Of a stretch of DNA of 64,000 nt, positions 1-11,400 are shown piece after piece. Position numbers and translations under genes: made by a program. Positions within the stretch are counted from its first letter, which is position 1. Every line of letters starts with the position of its first letter. Below the pieces are notes generated by a model. It worked only from the letters and a program-made list of their open reading frames with translations, made no database searches and was not told the DNA's origin. The stretch comes from Diprion similis. Taxonomy: Eukaryota > Arthropoda > Insecta > Hymenoptera > Diprionidae. The stretch covers positions 5,890,001 to 5,954,000 of the forward strand of contig NC_060118.1 of assembly GCF_021155765.1 (NCBI RefSeq). Direction: 5' to 3'.

Positions 1-150
1 ACCCATTTGTACAAAAATGCAGCTATATCTCGAATATTGTTAATTCCTTACAGACCTATTTTGACTGGACTATAAGTGCACCTCGCATCAACGGCATCAG
101 GCAGAAGGACTCATAACGATGCGAGGAGAGTATAGCCACGATTGCTTAGG

Positions 151-154
<4 letters not shown>

Positions 155-181
<27 letters not shown>
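155..181 (+). repeat. Poly-G homopolymer, 27 bases
   Basis: An uninterrupted run of 27 G sits between ordinary sequence. It could be a real G-tract able to form quadruplex, or a sequencing or assembly artefact. Confidence 0.9.
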
Positions 182-1271
182 CGAGTCCGAGTGTCTTGTC
201 TCAAAAGAGATACGCGTACTGATGCGTACTACGAGGCGATGAGAAGAGGATAGAGATTTAGCCGTCTCAGCTTCTCCGCCTTTGCTTGCGCTGCACTCCG
301 ATTCGTCTGAACTCGGCCTGCAGTCGTCATAACAAAATATGAGTTGCATTGGTGTAATTTGGAAAGGTGTGTGTATCTGTAAGGTTATTGATAGAAAAAA
401 AAAATATTAACCAGTTTTTAACAGGTATATGGAAAAAGTTCGGACCACCGATTTTATTTAAGCCCTGCAGCTGATTTGAAAATTATAAGGTAGAAGTTTG
501 TTCTCTTCGCAGGTGATTTCGGAACCTCAATTATTAAGGAATCGGAATTTGAACTTCTTCGACGAAACGCCTTAGCAGTAATAGCTCATTGGCACATTTG
601 AAGAGGTGATTTGGAAAATCGTATAATACATATAAAAAGGTTTTTGTACTGTGAAAATTCTTATCCAACTTCCTGTCAAATATTTATACCTAATATGAAT
701 GTGAAATGGTACGAGGAAATGTTATTCATTCTCGAAGCAGGTATGCGTAAAGGTATGATATATATTTAAAACTATGTTTTCCAAAATTAAAACAGATATT
801 ATAGCCGAATTTTGTGGTTTGGATTCTCACAAAGCGAAATAATTTCTAAGTAAACAAGAAAAATTATCATGATAATAATCGTGACAGTAATAATTTTAAT
901 AATACTAATAATAATAGTGATGACGTCGTACTAGAATGTATAGAGAATAAATCGTAACTAGTATTTTCTCACGCTAATAACGAACTTATTTCCACATTTT
1001 TATAGCAGTAATTCGTAAAGCTAAAAAACAATAGATATCTCCAACAATAGTTTAAGTATACCACATTGCTAGCTGAACATCGAAATAGTATGCACATCAA
1101 AATGAGATTTTCAAGCCTGCCGCAGGTATTATTACACATATCATTATACACAGGTATGCATAGAGGTATGACTGATATTCTCTCATTCTTAGCAGTCATA
1201 ATAACTAACGATGAGTTGGAATGGATTGTCATTCGGATTGTGGCAGCGGTCACCACGCCGAAACTCTTCGA

Positions 1272-1294
1272 CCCCCCCCCCCCCCCCCCCCCCC
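1272..1294 (+). repeat. Poly-C homopolymer, 23 bases
   Basis: An uninterrupted run of 23 C lies 1.1 kb downstream of the poly-G run. It breaks otherwise ordinary sequence, and its length may be unreliable in the assembly. Confidence 0.9.
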
Positions 1295-3021
1295 TACAAA
1301 ACTCGTTAGCAACCGGTGGCGCATCCTCAAGGACGAAAATGGCAATGCCAACTACATATTTACAAACATCTGCATGTCAATCGGACGAAGGATGATATAC
1401 CGGGAGATTATCTTGAAACGGAATGATCTGTACATACGTTGGCCATACTTCGCTGTTCCGAGCCGCGCTTACACTGCTGCCAACCTTAATATTGCTAACA
1501 ATAAATCCCTAGGGGTCCAATCGTAACGGAAAGTGAAGTCTAATACGTTAGAAATTAAATTGGGGATTAAATGCTAGCTTTTAAAGTATAAGAAGATGAA
1601 TTTTAAGACCGAGATTTTTGTGGAATGATACTGAAATTTTAGAATTCAGCACTTTCATTCGTAGAAGAATCGGTATGAAAGTAAGCGAATCGATGTTGGC
1701 ACGGCATGAGAATTTGCGGAAAAGGAACGAATTGATTCGCAGTTGTTACGAAACAAGAATTTCTATTAATCAGCTAAGAATACCGTAGATACAAGGATCT
1801 TAAAAGACAGGTTAAAGTTCGTCACGATATTACAAAGTAGTACGAAAAACAATCGAGATAAGGATGTTATATATAGTCTGCCTTTACGAATCCTGTTAAA
1901 TGCCACTAATTTTGGCTCTAATAATCAGAATTATGCCTCGTTGGTCGAAAAAAATCATGTATAGCGTAATCCCACGTGCAGTGTCAAACATATATAATAT
2001 ATACAAAAAAAAGTTTTTGCTTTACGCAATAATAATTAGGATTGCGGAAACTGTATTCTATATGAACATTTCGCAAACTGCTATAGAGACTACAGTTTTA
2101 ATTGACAACAATGGTTTACAAATACCGGCATTCCGTAGGGAATTGTCGACACAAGGTTGGTTGAGCCAGCTAAATTCATTCACATTGCCAACGCAAATCA
2201 CCGTGCGGCTTGAAAAGAATCTCCGGTAGTAAACGTAGAATTCGTGGAGACGTCTCATCTTTGACGCTAATCATCGTTCTTTAATGTGTGGGATGTGTGG
2301 TTACTGATATTGTCATTATTAACATTCCACAGGGTGAGATGAATTTTTCAAGACGAAATATTACTTACGTTCAAAATTGGAAATAACACCTAAATAAGGT
2401 GAAAAATTTGTGATTCTGGCTTTTTGTTGTTGTATAAAATGATGTTATTTACCTTCCCTCCGTATGTGTTGTTTTTTTGTTTTGTTTTGTTTTTTTTATC
2501 CAAATCCAGACTGGAATAGGGCACCTTACGTCGATTCCAATGTCATCACCTGACGCACTTTCAAAAGTGAATCACACACACTTTTTCTCACAATGATATC
2601 ACACGATAATGAAAAACCTATTTGAGTTTATATTTTTCTACGTTTTATTTTGAATTAAATTCTCAGTCTCTTCTACTGTATGTATATAGCCTTGCTTCTT
2701 TTCCCTTTTTTTTTTTTTTTTTTTTTCCAACTTTCTAGTTTTCACGCCGTCGCGATCTGTTGACACCGTTTTAAACAAGGCAGAATAAAAAAAAGAAGGA
2801 GAAAATTCGAAGAAGGAGAGTATAAGAGAGAGAATGAAAACAAAATATATGTTTATACAGGTACATACGTATTTATTTGAAATTTTGGCACACACTATTT
2901 ACAGGAAATCAACGTAAACCTGTGCCGCAGAACGCGTGCACGCGTCACAATAATTTTAAATAATGAAACACGTTCGATTGAAGACAACAACTATAATTGT
3001 AAATTCGTAAGAACTGGATAG

Positions 3022-3264
3022 TTACGCGAACCACGCGCAGTTTTCGAGTTCGTCTCGTGCTTCCTTACGTTGCCTTAGCGCGGCTTCGGTGGACCTTTGC
3101 CTTTCGGCTTTACGCTTACTACCTCTTCTCGGACTGGTGCTGCTAGTCGTCGTCGTCGTCTTCCATTCCGACCCATTCCAAACCCTCTCCTCAACGCTCA
3201 GCTCCGCCCCCTCATCCCGCCGACACCGCCGGCAGCCCTTCCTTTCCCTTCCCTTCGACGACGG
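3022..3264 (-). CDS. Possible terminal exon of an unidentified gene
   Basis: A minus-strand frame stays open for 80 codons and ends at TAA (3022-3024). Its last part is highly charged, with a Lys/Arg-rich stretch followed by an Arg-Gln-Arg-Lys and Asp-Glu-Leu-Glu rich segment that ends in Cys-Ala-Trp-Phe-Ala. It looks more like a helical protein tail than a random frame. It is closed upstream by an in-frame TAG at 3265-3267, which could be an acceptor AG but lacks a good pyrimidine tract. The region is GC-rich and contains a (GAC)n-like run coding polythreonine. I do not recognise the family and found no other exon, so a 5' UTR or CpG-rich promoter is an alternative. Confidence 0.28.
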   Translation of the reverse strand, partial: PSSKGRERKGCRRCRRDEGAELSVEERVWNGSEWKTTTTTSSTSPRRGSKRKAERQRSTEAALRQRKEARDELENCAWFA

Positions 3265-3267
3265 CTA

Positions 3268-4172
3268 GTTTCTCACGACGTAACTGAACGACTTCCCCCA
3301 CCTGCTATCTCTTGTCGACCGCTGAGCCTCATCGTCAGAAACTTTCGCTCGCCCCCTTCCCTCTGCTGCCAAGCCTTGGCCCAGCGAGAAACGATTAGGG
3401 TTCGGAAGGCTGTTGGGAACTAACCGCACTATCTTTGGATTAATTCTCGAACTTAAACCTTACCAATTGATAAGTTGGAACACTTTTCGAACGCTGTTTG
3501 TAACTACATTATTTTTAATCTTCGACAGCTTACAATTAGACGGTGTTCGACGCGTCCCGGTGCGAAGATCTTGATTCTTGCTTCATTGTTAGTCACCCTG
3601 TAGTAGCTGGATCAGCACATCTCTGTGCAGTCGATAGATTTCTTGTCTTCAATAGAGCCATACATTTGTTTACTTCCATATGTCTCACACAATTTCTGTC
3701 AAAACAAGCCTTTCGATATGTATTTGATTCCTGGAAACGTGTCTAAGACATTGGGTGTTTGACAACACACTTTAAATTTTATGCACTGCTTGTGTGAACG
3801 ATTTGCCAAATATCGGTCGATGGTGCGTTCGAAATGTTGATAAGATGAATTGTTTACCTGCAATCGTTGATTGATCAGCGAACTATACCCTCTGTTGGTA
3901 ACAATTTCCCAGAAGTTCCCTAGAAGTAAAACAGAGCTCACCAAGAAAGAGACAGAAAGCTCTACAAGTGCTGCCAACATTAAAACGAACCAATGAGGTC
4001 CGGATGTCACAGGTTACCAACCAAACAGCTGACCTAGATGACAGACTGGTAAAATGGCGTTTTGTTGTTGAAGTTGAGTCCACGCTACTGACTTACACGC
4101 CGTGAGCTGCTGTGAATTGTGATCATACGACAACCTTTTTCAATGACCGGTTGAATAAAGAATTTTCATACA
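3268..4172. other. Intergenic, upstream of MFAP1
   Basis: No supported gene. The last 100-150 bases probably contain the MFAP1 promoter and 5' leader. Minus-strand frames at 3699-4083 show no recognisable domain and are taken as chance. Confidence 0.4.
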
Positions 4173-6304
4173 ATGATGGATTATTTTGTGACTAATAACT
4201 CATTGGCACCAGCACCTATGGGCATACAGAGTACCGCGGGTGCAGTGCCAGTTAAAAATGACAAAGGTGAGCTAATTATCTATTATGTGGGAGACCTGTT
4301 TACTGTACTCCCTATAACTTGTATACGTTTCAAAGCTCACATTATTATGCAATTTTCAACTATAATGTTTTGTACAATTGAAGATATGCATTCAATTTTC
4401 GTTCAACATTTTCAGGCGAATTGTCGATGAAAAAGGTTAAGGTCCATCGTTATGTGTCTGGTAAACGTCCCGATTATGCGCCAATGGCGAGTTCGGATGA
4501 AGAGTCCGAGGATGAAGATTTCATGGATAAACGAACACTCAAACCTCTCGAGGAATCGGAGACTGTAACTGATATCCCTGTTCAGTCACATGGTAAGCTG
4601 AGGGACGAGGATGATCCTAGGCTGCGGCGTTTAACTAGAGTCGAGAAGCACAAGGAGGTCGATACAGAAATTCGTGTTGAAAGGCATCGGCACATCCACG
4701 AACCTGAGGTATTGGAAACTGAGCCTGAGCGAACGCGCGAAAGGATAAAATTGGAGAGCTCAGATTCCTCGGAGGATGAAGATTTGTCCGATTCTGAAAT
4801 TGAAAGACGTCGAGACGCGTTGAAGCAGCGAGTTTTATCCAAAAAAGAAGCTGACCAGGAGTTGTTTCACGAAGAAGATGAGGAGAAGCTCCGAAGCAAC
4901 AGCTCCGAAGACAGCTCAGAGTACGAAGAATATACCGATTCTGAGGAAGAAACTGGGCCTAGATTAAAACCTGTTTTCGTCAGGAAAAAAGATAGGATTA
5001 CTGTTATGGAGAAAGAGAAGGAAGCTATGAAACAAAAGCAGGCTGAAATAGATGCCAAGAAAATGGCAGAGGAAAGAAAGAGGCAGACATTGCGGGTAAA
5101 TCCTTTTGAAAATTGATATTCAATCTTGAATCCTTTATAAATATGTTTTCACTTCTTATAAAGGAACGATAAACTTTGTATGTTCTGTTCGTTTCATGCT
5201 CACCAACTATAAGTTTCACTCACTAAATTTTCGTCCCAGTAGAAATATTAAACAATTGAGTTTGACTAGACTACATACTTTGAAAATTGTTAATCTTTCG
5301 GCTGATGTTGATTTTGATTATTTTTAGATGGTAGAAGATGCTATACGAAAAGAAACCCAAACTGGCAAGACTATGGTAGATCAGGAAGGAAACATTAACG
5401 ATGTTTGCACCGAAGATGAGAACGACGAAGTTGAATATGAGGCATGGAAGCTACGCGAGTTGAAGAGAGTAAAACGAGACAGAGAGGAACGAGAACAGTA
5501 CGTAAACTCAAGAATATTTTGCACTCAAATCGTTCTTTTACAGATTTCTATAAGAATACGTGTAAAAATAAATTGAAAAGGCTATATTGCTAAAAAATTT
5601 CTAGCAAAAGGAACACAGAAACGTCTGGGTTTCCAAAAAGTCCAACTAGCAATAAGGTTGAATTCAGTAACATTAACGTGACAAAACATTCATAAAGAAG
5701 TACTATTTTGCAATGGTCAGATGACTTTAAAGAAGTTGATTTTGCGAAATACAAGCATGTCTCACTTCATTACAGTTTAATGAATTTCCGACAGTTCCAA
5801 AGTTGGGATTTTTTTTCTAAAAATGCATCATGTAATTCAGCTCAACTCTTTATTTTTCTATCCAACAGATTGGAAAAGGAACGGTTGGAGATAGAGCGAC
5901 TTCGCAATATGACAGAAGAAGAGCGTCGTCAGGAACTGCGCCTGAACCCAAAATTGGTAACAAACAAAGCAGCAAAAGGAAAGTACAAGTTTTTGCAGAA
6001 GTATTATCATCGCGGTGCATTCTATTTGGACAAAGATGATACAATTTTCAAACGAGATTTCTCTGGTGCAACGTTGGAAGATCATTTTGACAAAACTATA
6101 TTGCCGAAAGTAATGCAAGTGAAAAACTTTGGGCGTAGCGGAAGAACCAAGTACACACATTTGGTAGATCAAGACACGACGCAGTTTGATTCACCATGGA
6201 TTTCTGAGACTGCTCAAAACTTGAAATTCCACAATAATCAAGCTGCTGGAATGAAGCAAGTTTTTGATAAACCATCGCTAAAAAAACGAGAGAATGAAAA
6301 TTGA
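4173..6304 (+). CDS. Mfap1: MFAP1, spliceosomal B-complex protein (4 exons)
   Basis: Microfibrillar-associated protein 1 is, despite its name, a nuclear pre-mRNA splicing factor associated with the tri-snRNP/B complex. Exons are 4173-4266, 4416-5095, 5328-5497 and 5869-6304, joined by GT-AG introns with consistent phase. They give 459 residues; the human protein has about 439. Residues near 18-60 carry [17 protein letters not shown] and [12 protein letters not shown], the family's N-terminal signature. An acidic Ser/Glu-rich middle follows (with [10 protein letters not shown] and [12 protein letters not shown]), then a charged helical region ([18 protein letters not shown]). The near-invariant C-terminal block includes [16 protein letters not shown] and [20 protein letters not shown]. 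The start ATG at 4173 is followed by a second Met. No disruption is visible. The gene converges on Dicer-2. Confidence 0.96.
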
Positions 6305-8441
6305 TGTCGTACAGGATGAATTGTGTCTTGAAAATTTTGGGAAATGAGACGAGGAACATGTGCAAATGTTCAGTCTCACTTTACCTGTTGCAGACAACTT
6401 CGTTTGAGTCTGAAATTGAGGAACCCATTACAGAAAGGAAGAAATGACTTATTCATAACTCGGGTTATTTTTGTATAACTGATATCAATTTTACTCCTCA
6501 ATTCATTCAATATAAAAATTTGACAATAACATATTTCTGGTTCATATTTAAAGCCCCAGTTATACATCATAATTCTGGGTGAAAGGTAAGTTGTGGTAAA
6601 AAGGCATAGAATACATATAATGGCATTTTTCTTTTGAAGTAAAAATTACCCCCAAAATAACTTTCACCTCAAAAATTACGAGCTAATAAATTTGTGACTT
6701 CAAATTAGGTTGGCGTAAACCTTACTAATGATACATTGGTCACTAATAACTAGTCTGCATGTGTACATACAAAAGTCGATCGTGGCTCTGAGTATAGACG
6801 TAATTCAGTACAGGAATGCCTACAATGTAATCGTAGGAAATTAACACCTGCGTTAGGCTAACAGAACGAATAGATATCTAATAGCTTTAATCAATAATGA
6901 TAGCATCTTCACGTATACGATTAATATCTTGAACATGTATTATTTTTAGTTTAAATTTTTTTAGATAACTTCAACTGTATAGTTGAAAAAAATAAAAAAG
7001 CTTTTTGCTGCACAGAAGTTTCAATTGATATTACACAAAGATTCAACAAGCCAAGAGAAATGCTGGAATTTTTCCGATTTGGAGAGTTATTGTTCGAATA
7101 ATTTGAAAATTTCATGTCGACAGCAGATTGACAATAACAATTTATGACAATTTTTCTTGAAACCATAGTTGAAACTAAAAAAAAATCTGTCTTATTGATC
7201 TAAATGCATAATTTTGAAAACACATTTATTTACTTAGTTTTTTCAGGCATAAAGCTGTTTAGAAATAAATTCAAACAATTAATTGAAAGTTATTGATATA
7301 CAATTGATATTACACAAAGATTCAACAAGCCAAGAGAAATGCTGGAATTTTTCCGATTTGGAGAGTTATTGTTCGAATAATTTGAAAATTTCATGTCGAC
7401 AGCAGATTGACAATAACAATTTATGACAATTTTTCTTGAAACCATAGTTGAAACTAAAAAAACATCTGTCTTATTGATCTAAATGCATAATTTTGAAAAC
7501 ACATTTATTTACTTAGTTTTTTCAGGCATAAAGCTGTTTAGAAATAAATTCAAACAATTAATTGAAAGTTTTTAAATAAATCTATTTTTGAATTTGAATA
7601 TATGAAGTTCATTGACTACTTTCCGTATGTAAAACGATCATTATTACCGTTAAATAAATCTAATAGGTAAAATTGAAATTTTCAGTAGTACGCATATCTG
7701 TAGTATACTAAAGAAACAAATGTTAAACATTGTCGCATAGTAACGTTGTAACGGCTTGCACTGTTACAGGTTTTGAAGAAAAAATAATCAAACTTAGTGG
7801 TTCACTAAATATAACGATAAATTCAAGCGGGAATCGCCGAACTGAATACAAATGACGAAAGTTCGAATAAAGTTCGATCTTCCTCACACAATACCTACTA
7901 GGTGTAAGAAAAAAAATTCTATACATGATACAGGAAAAATTGCACAATTTAATAGGTCATGCTTTGCGTTATTATTTAATGCGATTGATTCTTTAATTAC
8001 CTAGTCATTTTTAATAAATCTGAATTAGTATGACTGTTCTTTTTAGAAGTTACAAACAAAAGTATAAAATCTGTAATTAACATTATTTGATTTCTATCTA
8101 CGATTATTTAATATGTTCCACTTTGTAGGTGTCTACGTATTTATGATTAATGAAACTTTTAAATTATACGGATATTTCGATTCATCATAAATACCATAAT
8201 GCCGTTGCATAGACACACTTGGTCCTACATCTTTTGGGACATAATTTCTTTTTTCTGTTATGCTTTCTCTTCAATCTTATGCTTCTTTTCTTTCGTCTCT
8301 TATACATTCATGCATCAAATGTTACTTGGGAAGCATGCGGATAAGCAATCTACATGCACACTACATATTCCTGAATAAATACAAATAAAAAGGGGTTGAA
8401 AATTACTTCAAATAAGGCATGTTGTTCCGCGTCACTATGCA
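6305..8441. other. Convergent intergenic region between MFAP1 and Dcr-2
   Basis: AT-rich sequence holding the 3' UTRs of the two converging genes. A plus-strand AATAAA lies near 6686. Apart from the tandem duplication at 7022-7570, I see no gene or element. Confidence 0.5.
7022..7570. repeat. Tandem duplication, 279-bp unit, two copies
   Basis: Copy 1 is 7022-7300 and copy 2 is 7301-7570, at an offset of 279 bases. Both begin CAATTGATATTACACAAAG and run through the same AT-rich text to AATTGAAAGTT. The only differences I noticed are one A/C change inside the A-run before ATCTGTC and a slightly different tail. Near-identity in noncoding DNA implies a recent event. Confidence 0.95.
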
Positions 8442-11400
8442 TTACCTGCGTCTTAGCTCTTTCAAAGCTTGTTTGGCAGCTGCACATTTAGCTTCTTTTG
8501 TATTACTTCCAAATCCATAAATCATTTTCTTTTTATTACCACAAAGCGTTACCTCAAGTGGCACCATAATCGTATCCTTATTATCAAGGAGAGTTGCAGG
8601 GCTGAGAAGAGCATTAATTTGAGTTAAATTAAAAGATTCAATGCAGGTGAACACATAATATTAATCAAATCGTACTCACAAAAATTTCGGGTGAGCACCT
8701 TGAGTCTCGTATAACATTCGAACAGGTTGCTTTGGAACATTTTTACTGAATATATCTGTAGAGAAATTTTATTTCAATGGTAATCAATGCTACTTTGTGT
8801 TAGTAAAATAACTTGTTTCAAATTGAAGCAGCAATTTTTTCACGCACCAATTTCGTGGTGCATGAAGGCATAAAATATTTCCCAAACTTTCGTCAACGAT
8901 TTACCACTGTCTAGGTAAATGGCTCCAGCCAATGCCTCAAAAATATCACCCAAAACTTTGGGTACGCTAACAAATTCGGCCATACTGTGTCTAGTTTCTT
9001 CCAATAAAACGTACAATAGCTGTAAAAATATACACGCGTAAAATATTAAACGACATTATAAAGAAAATCCGCCATAAAATGAACTAGTGTTTACATATAT
9101 TAGGTTTTCGTGAAAAGTTTGATCTTTGAATAACAATTTATAATCCAACTTACTATTAATACTAACCAAGTTATACTATACCTTGATTTAGAAATATCAA
9201 TAGCATCACACAGTAAAAAATGATCAAAAATGAAACATTTTTACTGCCAGCTTTTCATTGTTATCAACTGAAAATTTGGTATTATAGGAATAGATTGAAA
9301 AAAAAATAAATAAAAATAATTGCCAGTTCTTCGGAAAATTTATTAATTTGGGAATCCGATAACGCAAGCATGTAAAAGGGAACAATTTCCAAGTAATTTA
9401 CGATGAATACCTCATCATCTATTGCATGCTCTCTTTGTTCTTGAAATGCGACAAATCTGTCGACCATATCAATAAGCAGTGGAGAATATGCCAAGAGATA
9501 TGTGTGTAATCCGTATCGAACCGCCAGGCAAGCGAAAGTGATGTTATTAACCAGTGCTGATCTGAGATCTGTAAGTTGCCCAGGTGACAGATTGTCAAAA
9601 TTTTCGAAGATATACGCAGTGATGAGGAAGTCTAAAAATGAAATGAAAAAAATTCAGTATCACACCATTGACAAAAAAAAGATTTATAATGTGATCTTAT
9701 TTATTAACGAGAGACATAATAACAACTCAATAAATCAGTACGACTTTAATTAGTTAGTAATGGTAGTTTAAAATATTGTTTAATCAATGAAACTACCGCG
9801 TGATAGAACATTATTTTTCTCACCTAATATTGCATCTCCCAAAAATTCCAGCCTCTCATAAGAGGCTGTTATAACATTGGGTGAGTAAGAGGAATGGCTA
9901 AAGGCCTGTAAAAATGATACGGATTTGAGATTGTGTGACGAATTGGATTGTGATATAAAAGGTTTATAACAAATTGTAATAAATCGAACAGAATTCAATA
10001 TTTACGAGAAATTTTTTCTGTAATTATTAAGATTAAGAAATAAATATCACAGTCAATTCATCACCTGCAATAGAAAGCCTCGATTTTGAAACTTGTATCC
10101 TATTCTTTCTTCAAGTGTGCTTGCCCATGTCATGTGAATATTGGGGTTTCCATCGCCTATAAGTGGGTTTTTGGGCTTCTCAACTAATACGATATTGATA
10201 GGAATTTCGCGTGGTATAATTTGGAACCACTGCAGAAGTTTTGCAGCACCTTCAATGCCCGTGCTCTGTAAATTAAACTTTTAAAGCTCGCATGTCTTGA
10301 ATCATTTTTAGCTAAGTTACGCAAACTCAAGTATTAAATTGTATGCATAAGTTGTACAGTTGACAATTTTTTAATATTTCATAACTCAATACTAATCTTA
10401 TCAACCTACCATGATTTCAAAACTAATCTTATAAAATTTTTCAATATTTTTATCGAGATGTTATGCTTTTATGCGAGATGGAGGAAAAGTTGGAAACTCT
10501 TACCTGCAAATATACTCCGATAAGAGCCTCCACGCAATCCGCGACTGTCTTATCAGACACGGTTTGCACGCACAAAAAATGTTCTAACCCAGATTGAGCG
10601 TCTCCACCTTCCCATCCACAAACTTTTTCTTGAATCTCCTGTATAGTGTTACTACTTAGATACCCAGACAATTGTTCTTCTTTCGATATCTTCAAGTTGT
10701 ATAAAATGTTTGGCGATACCTTAGCAAAAATTTTAAACAGAATGGTAATCAATTTAATTCAACGAATTTTGATATTATGATTTATAATTGTTTCTCTAAT
10801 TGTACGATCAAAACCTCTACTTCTCTCTAAATTTTCGCCACATAGTATGTGAGAACAATTTTAAAATACAGTAGTGCACTTTAAATAAATGAGTATGATG
10901 ATAAAGCACATTGAAGCAAATTCCGAATGAATATTTACAAATAATTTGCATACCTCTGCACGCAACAGTATCCCCTGCAACTTTCTCTGTACCGAATAAG
11001 CCGGCACAATAAAATTACTCGTAGGTGTAAATTCCTCAACCTTGATCATGCCAGGTAATTTTTTACAGAAGCCAGCGTAATAAAGATTACGATTACCAAT
11101 TATTTTTCCTTTAATCGAAGTGAGATGACCCTCGGGAAAATTGGGAAACGTGTCCGTCAAAAACAATGATGTAAAAAATTTTAGGAATGAATCTCCAAGC
11201 GTTTCGAGAATTTCCAAATTTATCACGTCGTGCGACATTTTTGCAGTCAATGCCTGTAAAATTGATAGAAAACTTTCATCAGGCTTCTGTATCAATAATA
11301 CATTTATATGTATGAAACTTTTTGAATGCGAACACTCACTTCCATTATAGAAACTTGATCAGGACCATTTTGTGTAGTTTGGAAGAGCAATTTTATTTTT

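Larger units (their letters stand above)
1..3021. other. Unassigned region with homopolymer runs
   Basis: No gene can be supported here. The stretch holds a 27-base G run (155-181), a 23-base C run (1272-1294) and a T run near 2707-2726. Open frames crossing the C run encode only polyproline and are artefacts of it. A plus-strand frame downstream of the C run (about 1295-1526) has a somewhat protein-like composition but no family I recognise. A minus-strand AATAAA (near 2870-2877) could serve the possible exon at 3022-3264. Confidence 0.5.

Noticed and set aside
1066-1526. Overlapping plus-strand frames containing polyproline
   Set aside because: They depend on the poly-C run. The part after the run has no recognised domain or splice context.
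3097-3423. Plus-strand Arg/Pro-rich frame
   Set aside because: Low-complexity translation of a GC-rich strand, with no family similarity; the opposite strand reads more like protein.
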